From Prorocentrum cordatum (taxonomy: Eukaryota; Sar; Dinophyceae; Prorocentrales; Prorocentraceae), in the NCBI GenBank assembly GCA_963575745.1, contig CAUYUJ010012780.1, positions 997,237 through 1,061,236 on the forward strand: a stretch of DNA of 64,000 nucleotides. The letters are read 5' to 3'. Under the pieces are notes generated by a model. The model was given only the letters and a program-made list of their open reading frames with translations, was not told the origin of the DNA and ran no database searches. The translations under genes were made by a program, and so were the position numbers. Positions 56,171 to 64,000 of the stretch are shown piece after piece (the stretch's first letter is position 1; every line of letters begins with the position of its first letter).

Positions 56171-57700
56171 CCCTAGCAACCCATCCAGAAACTATGCCCT
56201 GGCGAGTTGAGGTGATCAGAAAAGAAGCGTGGGAGCAAATCGGGGTAGCTTCTCGTCCGAAGGGAAAGGGGGATGGATAGGGGAGGAGGGCGCGGGGGAT
56301 GATCAAAAGGAGGGCATGCAGAGGGGCCGGGGACATCTTGGATGTCCCTCGGAGTCTCTGGGGATATCTCTCTGGCGCTTCTTGGAGGCCTATTGGGGCG
56401 TCTTGGAGGCCTCTTGGCGGTGGGGGCCGCTTGGATGCCTTGTGGGGCATTTTGCGAAATTGTTTGGGGCCTTTGGGGGGCGTCTTGGGGCCTCTTGGGG
56501 GCTCGTTGAAGTATTTTGTTTGCCCTTCGAGAGGCCTCTCCTGGCATCTTGGAGGGTATCGATGTCAGATGGGGGGTCCTCAATTAGCGTCGCTCCTATT
56601 GAGTCCCCCAAATCGCCTCTTGGAGCCCTCATGGGGCGCTCTTGGGGCCGTCTTAAGGCTATTTCGAGCCTCGTATTGCAGCTCTCTTGGGCCAACAGCC
56701 TCCGACAGAGGCCCTCGAACACCCAACATCTCTCAAACCTAGTAGGTTTGTCAATGTATGTGTGCGTTGATCAAATACCCCTCTAGTTTCACCGCTCCGT
56801 TGTCCTGTGGGGATCTTGCCGCGCGATCCCTTGCCGAGGAACATCTGTGTTGATCAAACACGAAGGGGGGGTGTTAGCAATGCCTTTCTCCAGCTCCTCC
56901 AATCGCCTGTTGGGGCGCGCTCTTGTGGGGTTCTCTGGCGCTCCTTTGGCTGTTTTGGAGCCCTGTTGGGCCCCTCTTGGGTCTCTCTTGGGCCCTCTTG
57001 GAGCCATCCTGAGGTCTTGGAAGGACATCGAAAGCGAACAGGCGAGAAGGCCAAGTTTATTGATTCTCTTTAGGTTCGGGGGGGACTTGGGCGTTCGGGG
57101 GGCGCCCTGGGAGGCTCCTGTGCCACGTGGGCCCGTCTTGGAGCGGCCTGGAGACCTCTTGGAGGCATCTTGGAGCCCATTTTGGGCCAACTTGGCCTAT
57201 CCTGCGCCATCCTTGAAGACGTGTTTCAGCGCGTGGTGCCCCAAAGACGCCCCCCCCCCGAAGTGTTCAAAGTTTTTTTGTTTTATCCAAGAGGGGGCAA
57301 ATTGGCCGAGCCCCTCGAAATCACCTCTTGGGGCTCTCTTGGGGCGTTCTTGGGCGCTCTTCGAGCTGTCTTGGAGCCTTCGTGGCCCCCTCTTGGGCAG
57401 TCTTGGGCCATCTTGGAACCGCATTCGGGCTTCCAAGGCCCATCGGTAGTGAAAAGGCAAGAACTCAAACAACCAGTTATGACCCTTAGATGTGGGCAAG
57501 ATGTTGGCCTTCGGGGGTGTCCTTCGGAAGACCCAATTGCCCCTGGACCCGCATCTGGGCGACCTTTGGGCATCTTGGATCGTCTTGGAAACCAGCTTGA
57601 GCAATCCTGGGCTATATTTGAACAATATTGGATGTCATCTTGGGTTTTCTAATGCCCTCTGGGGGCCATCTTGGGCCATTCTGAGCGCTCCAGCGCCTCC
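56170..57700 (-). repeat. dispersed repeat, copy B (inverted relative to copy A)
   Basis: The complement of copy A at 40.97-42.43 kb. CATCCAGAAACTATGCCCTGGCGAGTTGAGG at 56187 is the reverse of the copy A end, and the GTGTGCGTTGATCAAAT stretch near 56760 is the reverse of the copy A segment near 41468. The rest is CTTGGGGGCC/TCTTGGGC words. Confidence 0.7.
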
Positions 57701-58235
57701 CCGCCCCCCTGTCCAGAGCAAGGGGGAAGGGTGAGTGGGGCCCCCTCGTAACCCCCTCCCCGGAAGATGGAGGAGGAACTGCTCTAGACCACCTGTGCCC
57801 AGAGGGCTGGTGGGATTCTGGCCGGCTCCCCCCTGGCAGAGACATCCGCAACCTTCTTCAGTGGTCGGGCCCGTTTCGCCTAAGACCCCCTCACAATTAT
57901 GGGTTTTGATAAGGTCGGATCCGAGGGGCAATCTATAACATAGCAGTCGTCGTACACGAGACTGGTCATGTACAAGAGTGGTCATATACAAGATTTGTCA
58001 TGCACGGGACGCCCACGTGCCTCTCCCTCGGGGCCCGCGGGGGGCCGTCTTTGGCCTTTCTTAAAGGCGGGGTCTCGGCGGGGCTCAAGAGGGCTCCAGG
58101 ACGGGCTCGCGACAGGTCGCTGGGCCCTCTTGAGGCTCTCTTGGCGCCCTCCTTGGGCCCCGAGAGGGGCCTCTCGGTGCCTTCCAGGGCCTTCCAGTTT
58201 GCTTTCGGACGGCCTCCAAAAGGCTCCAACTGTGC
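57700..58235. other. mixed sequence, then CTTGGGGCCC words
   Basis: No gene is supported. The GGGCCCTCTTG vocabulary resumes at about 58120. Confidence 0.4.
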
Positions 58236-58240
58236 CCCCA

Positions 58241-58581
58241 ACGGATGCTACAAAACACCCCCCTGTTGTAGCATCCGTCGGGCGCCCTCTTGGGGCTTTC
58301 CCGGGGCCCTCTTGGACTTGGGACCCTCCGCAGGCCCCCCCCCGCGCCTTCAGAGCGCCCGAGTAGGATTCCAAGAGGGCCCCAGGTGTGCCCCAAGAGG
58401 GCCCCACCGGATGCTACAACGCACCCCTGTGTTGTAGCATCCGTCGGTGCCCTCTGGGGGCCCTCTTGGACCCCTCCGCGGGCTTTCCCAGCGCTTCCAG
58501 AAGCCCCCAAGAGGGCTCCAAGAGGGTCGCAAGAGGCCCTCAAACGGATGCTACAACGCACCACCCTGTTGTAGCATCCGT
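58241..58581. repeat. three copies of a 13-bp-stem hairpin
   Basis: CGGATGCTACAA...TTGTAGCATCCG with a 10-12 base loop at 58241-58278, 58408-58443 and 58544-58581. The stems are perfect 13-mers; the flanks are the CTCTTGGGGCC array. Confidence 0.9.
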
Positions 58582-58799
58582 CGGGGGGGGCCTCTTGGGG
58601 CCGTCGTGGGGGTCATCTTGGGGCCCCCTTGGGGCTCTCCCAGGGCCTCTCGGGCCCTCTTGGAACCCTCTAGGGCACTCTTGAGGCCCTCTGGGGGCCC
58701 TCTCGGGGCCTGGGCACGCACGGGCCACCTGTATGGATTCGGGAGTTGGAAGAGTTCAACGACCCGCGCCCAAAGGACTGATGGTTTTTCATGATCATT

Positions 58800-58985
58800 G
58801 CAGGGCACTGTATTGTCATCGCATTATGTTGAAAGGTCTGTACAGGTAATTGCAGGGATCCGGTATGCAGGGTATTGCAGGGGTCTTTGCAGGGCCTTTT
58901 CCATGGTATTGTATGGGCTCTTTGCAGGGGGACCTTGCAAGGTATTGCATGGTCTTTGCAGGGGGTCCAGGGGAGCGGGTTGGGA
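58800..58985. repeat. TTTGCAGGG/TATTGCA repeats
   Basis: About five irregular copies of a 35-40 base unit with TCTTTGCAGGG and GGTATTGCA. 59.0-59.2 kb has CTCGATGCTCGATC words. 59.2-59.57 kb is open on plus with Ala/Thr/Ser-rich coding (AAAKTAKATATTAVAEAAEAA) but no recognisable gene. Confidence 0.6.
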
Positions 58986-59659
58986 GAAGGGTTTTATATG
59001 ATGCTGGATGCAAGGGTGAGCTCCCTAGACCACTTCAGCCCTACAGCGCAGGTGGGGCTCGACCCTCGATGCTCGATCTGCGATTTCCGAGTCGACCCTT
59101 TATCTTGTATCCGCGATATGCCATCCTTGCACCTCGATCCTCGATGCTGCATCCCCGATGCTCGATCCTGAATCTTCCACCTGCAGTGATCAAGCATCGG
59201 TGCCCGACGTGGGTTCTTCGGTCCTTGATGCATCACCTCCGAACGACTCCTGGGTGGTCCCCATATGACGTCAAGGTGATCCCACAACGTAATGACTTCA
59301 ATGCGACGTCGCAACGATCACAAGAGCACGCCATGAACCAATGGCCTACATCCAGCAAGTCGGTGTTCGGGAGGGCGGTAAGCAGCAACAACGCGACGAG
59401 CATCAGAGCGCGAAGCTGGCATCAGAAGAAAACAGCAGCGGCGAAAACAGCAAAGGCAACAGCTACGACGGCGGTCGCAGAAGCGGCAGAGGCAGCAGAT
59501 AGCAGCAGTGGCAGAGACAGCAGCGAAGCCCCGACGCTCGAGGATCCAGGGGCGAGCGTTTTGTTGCTATGACTGCTGGTTGTAACTGATTTGACGTTTC
59601 TGAGAATATGTGTCCCCCCGGGGACTTCTGGAGACCTCTGGTGCCTCAGTGGCAAACAA

Positions 59660-60540
59660 AGCTTACCATCTCCTCTTCCTCCGCCTTTTCCTGCTCCTCC
59701 CCATCCTTATCACCTCGGGTTCCTCTTGTTCCTCGCCATCCCCCTTCCCTCCTTTATCCTCTCGTTCCCCTGTTGCCCCTCCTTCTTGTCCACCTCCTGC
59801 TCCACTTCCTCTTCCTCCTCCTTTCCCCCATCTCCTGCATGTATTCCCATAGATTGCATCGCCCTCCGTGTCCTCCCCTTCCTCCTGCTTGCTCTTCCTC
59901 TTCCGCCTCCTCCTCCTGCCCTCCTCGGCGTCTATCCTGCCTTGGCCCCTTTTTGTTCCTGCGCCCCCCCTTGGCCGCGTTGCCATCTCGGCGCAGCCCG
60001 CAGTCGTCGCTCGCCCTGCAGCCCCCCAAAACACATTTTGATGCCAGGGTCGGACCGCCGACCCCGCGCCGCCAGGCTGCGATCGCGCTGCTTTGCCGCG
60101 CCCCCCCTCCCCCCCCCGCCCCGCCCCCCGCGAAGTAGGATGGCGATCGGGGGGTCCATCGCGGCCCGCGGTCGCAATGCGATCCCCAGGCGACTTCCGC
60201 GCGACGCCGTCTTCTCGGGATGGCCCGGGGACCCTGGCGCGACACCGGGATGGCCCACGACGAAAACGCGATCCACTGCGACCCACGATGGCCCCAGCGC
60301 GATTTCGCGGCGCGGGTGCAATGCGATTTCGCGTCTCCAAGATGGCCCCGAGGTGGCCCCACGAAAACCGACAACAGTCCAATACAGCCCCCATGGCGCA
60401 AAGATGGGGCCAGGAGCGCCACAGGGCGCCGAGCTGACCCTGACGTGGCCCAAGATGACCCCATGACCCAATGTCGGCTTCAATCCAACTCCACGGTGAT
60501 CCATCTCGGCTCAAAGACGACACCTATGGCCCCAATCTGA
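59660..60540. other. pyrimidine-rich tract then GATGGCCCCA words, no gene seen
   Basis: 59.66-59.95 kb is CTCCTTCC-rich. 60.12-60.5 kb has recurring GCGATTTCGCG and GATGGCCC words. Confidence 0.5.
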
Positions 60541-60719
60541 CCTAACGCGACTCCATGATGAAACCGACACCATGCGGCGAAGTTCGTCGGGGTTTCCTTC
60601 CTGGGGGGGTAAGTCCTCATCGGCTCTGGGTCGCGCTGCGTCGTGGCCAATTGGCCCGAAGACGGAGAAGCTCGAGGTGCCAGGTGCAAATGTTTTAGGT
60701 GCCACTTGGGGCGGTTTAG

Positions 60720-61850
60720 GTTTAGCTCCGTGGAAGCTCCTTTCCAGAACTCGCGAGCTTCCCAGGCGCCCTTTTCCAGCGCCCCCCGAAGCGTTTCCCG
60801 CAATCTCGTAAGCTCGCCAGGCGTCCTCTCTAGGGTTCCTGCCAGCCCGCGCGGCGCCCTGCCATCGGGGTTTTGGATTGCACATTGGACTGCGCAAGTA
60901 TTCCCGGCTAGCTCCTCGTGAGAGCTAAAAGGGTCAGTGGAGGAGAAGCTGGCCGGTAGGGCCACGCCAGCTCCTCTCCGCAGCCCCCGAGCAGGCGCCC
61001 CCGCAGCGGCCTGCTTGGCCTCGCAGCGCGTTCCGGCCAGCGTTTTCCAACTCGTTCCCAATGCGCGCGCCTGGGGCCTCTGCGTGAAGTGTCCCCGCAG
61101 CTCCGCGGAATCTCGTTCCCAGAGCTTGCGGGCACCCCATGTGCCCTTTCAAGCGCTCCCCGAAGCGCCCCCCGCAAGTTCGCAAGCTCTCCAGGCATCC
61201 TCTCCAGGGTTCCTGCTGCGCCCCCGCGGAGACTGTCTAGGCAGCGGCTGCCGAGATGCGCGAGCGCGCGACTCGGCCCGGGGGCAAGAACTTCGGCCGC
61301 GACCGGCGTGCCCGGGGGCCAAAGCCTTCGGAGCGCTTGGGCGGCCTGCGGGTTAGACCTCGGGGTCGGGCGGCCCGGGATTGGGACCTGGGGCGGGGCG
61401 CCCGAGGCGGCCCTGGGATTCCCGGATGGCTCCTTGTGATTGCCACAAGTGTTGTTAGAGAAGGAGCCTGTCGGCAGGGCCACGCCAGCTCCTCTCCGCA
61501 GCTCCCGGGCAGGCATCCCCGCGGCGGCCTGCGTGACCTCGCGACGTGTTCCGGCCGGCGTTTCCCCAGTCGTTCCCAATGCGCGTGCCTGGAGCCTCTG
61601 CGCCAAGTCTCTCCGCAGCCTCGTTGAAGCTCGTTCCCAGCGCTTGCGAGCTTCCCAGGCGCCCTTTTAAGTGTTCCCCGAAGCGTCCCCCGCAAGCTGG
61701 CAAGCATCTCCAGGCGTCCTCTCCAGGGTTCCTGCTGGGCCCCTGCGGAGACTGTCTAGGCAACAGCTGCCGAGTTGCGCGAGCGCGTGGCTCGGCCTGC
61801 GGGCGAGAACCTCGGGCGCGACCGGCTGGAACCTCTCGGGCCCAGAGGTT
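60720..61850. repeat. 518-bp tandem repeat
   Basis: Two near-full copies: CAGCTCCTCTCCGCAG starts at 60968 and again at 61486, and other landmarks are also 517-518 apart. A partial copy lies before them at 60720-60860. The unit is GC-rich with GTTCCC and GCCCCCCG words; frames open in both directions are by-products. Confidence 0.85.
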
Positions 61851-62224
61851 GCATGCATCCCGAGGCGGGATGCTCATGATAATGCCAGTGCAAGAGCAAC
61901 ATGGTTAGCATATTGGATGCGCGGCGATTGTTCAAGACCAAACGGGGTGGAACACATAAGGTTGCAGCTGGTAGTTACGCAACTAACGTTGAAACTCGAC
62001 TGTACGCGCAACGTGTTTAACATTCACCGCTGCGCGAATGGATGGCGGCTCATGTTCAATTGGGGCATGTGCAATAGTTGGCGTTCGTGGTCGAAACATG
62101 GCCGAATGCGTCACCTCTCTCCTGTATCTTCGGAAGGGTCAAGAAAACGCTTTTCTTAAACAAAAAAAGCGACGGTGGGGTCGCATCTCCATCCGCCGCC
62201 CCGCCTGTCGGTTGATTTTTCGCG

Positions 62225-62475
62225 GGAGAGAACGGGGGGGGGGTAGGGCGAGGGCGAGGTGGGAGAGAAGGGGGGGTGGGGGGATGGGCGAGGAGGAGGA
62301 GGAGGACGAAAAAGGGGGAGGAGGGGCGAAGGAGGGGAGGGGGAGAGAAGGACGGAGGGGAGGAGTGGGAACAGGAGGGGACAGGAAGCAGGCAAATGAC
62401 AGGGAACGCAGGATGGAAGACGACGACGAGGAGATGGAGGAGCAGGAGGAGGAGAAGGACAGGTGGAGGAACGAC
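62225..62475. repeat. GGGGGA/GGAGGA tract
   Basis: A purine tract just upstream of the third relict leader. 61.85-62.2 kb holds no supported gene. Confidence 0.7.
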
Positions 62476-62548
62476 ACAAGAGGTGCGGGAGGAGGGCAAC
62501 CACCTGGCCCTCCTCCATCTCCTGGCGTTCCTCCATCTCCCCCCCCCG

Positions 62549-62569
62549 CCATAGCCATTTTGGTTTCGC
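62549..62569 (+). other. relict spliced leader
   Basis: CCATAGCCATTTTGGTTTC matches DinoSL in 15 of its first 17 bases, including an unbroken 12-mer TAGCCATTTTGG, and then diverges. It lies about 70 bases before ATGGGCATGATGGCC, on the same strand. Confidence 0.65.
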
Positions 62570-62638
62570 GGCTGTATGGTCAGTTGGTGTCAGGTTCCGC
62601 GGTGCCACGGGAAAGCCCCGATCGGCCTCGCTCTCCAG

Positions 62639-63703
62639 ATGGGCATGATGGCCCAGAATTCGCGGGGCGCGAATGCGCGGGGCGAAGCGGCCGCGGCGCG
62701 CGCGGCAGATGCGACGCGCACCTCCCCTGTGGACGGCGAGCCCGTGGCGGTGGATGAGGATTCGGTCGGGCCGACCCTCGGTAGCCAGGAGGTCCAGGGG
62801 CCCGACCGCGACCTCGAGCTTCCGCAGTCGATCTTTTGCGACAGGAAGGCGATCTGCGCCAAGGAGCACGAGGCGCTGCTGGCGAGGGTCGCCGAGCAGG
62901 ACAGGCTCTTGAAGGATCTCAGGGAGTCGATGGCAGCCGCTCGCAACGCAGCGCCCGCTCCGGCGGCGGCGGCGGCGCCGACTGCGGCGCCAGAGGCGAG
63001 CCCGCCTGCGCCCGAGGAGCCGCCGCGCGAGCTCGACGAGGAGCCGCCGAAGCAGTTCGAGACGCCAGAGAAGCTCTCGCAGGATGCCGCGGCGGACGCG
63101 GGCATAACTTCTGAGATGAACGTTTCACCTGGCAAGATGTCTGTCGACTCGGAGCTTCTACTGGTCGTCGCCCCCGGCGAACCCGATGACGATGCCAGCT
63201 TGGGAAATGGGAAGATGTGGGCGGACGACGCTCAGCCGCGCAATTATGGACAGGAACATGAGATGGCGAAGGCCAAGGCGCTGTCCCAGCAGGATGCCCA
63301 GAAGGCTGAGGATGCCAATAAGAAGCCGGGCGTGGGCACCAATGAGGCCACGCGGCGATCATTGGAACTGGGCGCCGAGATGCATGCTCAGAGGGAGAAG
63401 GTCGATGCTGGCGAGATGCCCATTCCTGCGACGGCGGCCGCTCGCTTGGCCATGAAGCGCCAGCCCGCGGTGCCCAAGATGAGGTGCAACCAGGCCGAAG
63501 GACCGATCGGGAGAGCGACGCCGATCACACGCGACCGATGTCACACACTACTAAACATAGTAATTTCAAACTCCTTACAGGTCGCGCGCCTCGGTGTCGT
63601 TGCCAATGTCACTGCGGTGACATTGGCGACGACGTCGAATCGCGTCGGTGACAGTGGCGACGACATCGGATCGAAAGTGTGGACCCAGGTTAAGACGAGA
63701 TAA
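62639..63703 (+). CDS. acidic Ala/Pro-rich protein of unknown function, possibly two exons
   Basis: Start taken at the ATG near 62639 (MGMMAQNSRGANARGEAAAA). The in-frame ATG at 62576 lies only 7 bases from the leader relict and would add 21 residues. Residues 60-105 include KAICAKEHEALLARVAEQDRLLKDLRESMAAA, a likely coiled coil, then Ala/Pro-rich and acidic sequence, KAKALSQQDAQKAEDANKK, and RRSLELGAEMHAQREKVDAGEMPIPATAAARLAM. After KMRCNQAEGP the frame looks poor. A GT at about 63482 and a TTACAG acceptor at about 63576 suggest a terminal intron, so the real C-terminus may differ. The sequence past 63705 is unassigned and ends in a GGA tract. Confidence 0.55.
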   Translation: MGMMAQNSRGANARGEAAAARAADATRTSPVDGEPVAVDEDSVGPTLGSQEVQGPDRDLELPQSIFCDRKAICAKEHEALLARVAEQDRLLKDLRESMAAARNAAPAPAAAAAPTAAPEASPPAPEEPPRELDEEPPKQFETPEKLSQDAAADAGITSEMNVSPGKMSVDSELLLVVAPGEPDDDASLGNGKMWADDAQPRNYGQEHEMAKAKALSQQDAQKAEDANKKPGVGTNEATRRSLELGAEMHAQREKVDAGEMPIPATAAARLAMKRQPAVPKMRCNQAEGPIGRATPITRDRCHTLLNIVISNSLQVARLGVVANVTAVTLATTSNRVGDSGDDIGSKVWTQVKTR

Positions 63704-64000
63704 ACCTTCAATCCTGTTCCCTGGGAAATTCCCCTCCCCCCTCCTCGCTCCTTCCTCGGCGGCTTGCAGGGCGCCGCCGACGTCGCCGAAATCTGCGATC
63801 GAACCGTGAGTCAGTGACCCGTGTGGCGCCCCCAGCCCGCCCCATGGGGCGACAGGATGATAGGGGAGGGGCGATGGCGATGACGGGGGGGCAAGGGATG
63901 GGCGGCGAGGGCAAGGCGAGGAGGAGGGCGAACAGGAGGAGGAGGATGAGGAGGAGGGGGAGAAGCATGAGCGCGAGGAACAGGAGGAGGAGGATTAGGA

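Noticed and set aside
60633-60655. GTGGCCAATTGGCCCGAAG as a relict leader
   Set aside because: 13 of 19 matches and no gene start downstream.

Overview
The window looks like nuclear DNA of a dinoflagellate, and the combination of features suggests a Prorocentrum-like core dinoflagellate (inference; the species cannot be fixed without a search). The grounds are: relict spliced-leader (DinoSL) sequences just 5' of three genes; introns with GC and GA donors as well as GT, flanked by short AG|G-type direct repeats; protein families I know only from dinoflagellate genomes; genes in long one-strand runs; and a GC-rich background full of (GGA)n/(TCC)n, CAT, GACGAC and GC-rich minisatellites. No bacterial operon, CRISPR array, tRNA or rRNA gene was seen.

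Layout. 1-25.6 kb carries minus-strand genes only. The first is an 11-exon gene (9705 to 1131, 1,321 codons after splicing by eye). Its introns are largely pyrimidine or purine simple repeats and a relict DinoSL lies about 80 bases before its start. A 305-codon Gln/Pro-rich gene follows at 16.3-17.2 kb. A very large 6-exon gene runs from 25574 to 18338, about 1,991 codons if one homopolymer frameshift is discounted. Between them are repeat fields, notably a 1.2 kb AGGCCTAG-type array (11.8-13.0 kb).

25.6-38.6 kb has no gene I can defend. It is a divergent strand switch made of satellites: degenerate CCCAAGAGGCC-type arrays with a ~400 bp higher-order unit (27.4-28.0 and 31.9-35.0 kb), CAT/CAC/GGGACACCGC arrays (35.9-36.7 kb) and a 90-bp minisatellite (36.8-38.5 kb).

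38.6-64 kb carries plus-strand genes. These are a PIF1-like helicase C-terminal protein with a relict DinoSL (38.7-40.3 kb); a cluster of small lysine-, alanine- and cysteine-containing dinoflagellate proteins, several broken by +1 homopolymer shifts or in-frame stops (43.7-55.0 kb); and an acidic Ala/Pro-rich gene with a third relict DinoSL (62.6-63.7 kb). Eight copies of a short hairpin, CCCCTCCTG-TG-CAGGAGGGG and variants, are confined to 43.6-54.5 kb, and most lie 95-225 bases before an apparent gene start.

The most interesting reading is that the genes show two layers of history: return of spliced-leader mRNA to the genome, then invasion by introns that carry duplicated AGG-type target sites. 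The GC-hairpin family in the gene-dense part is the best candidate for an undescribed element.
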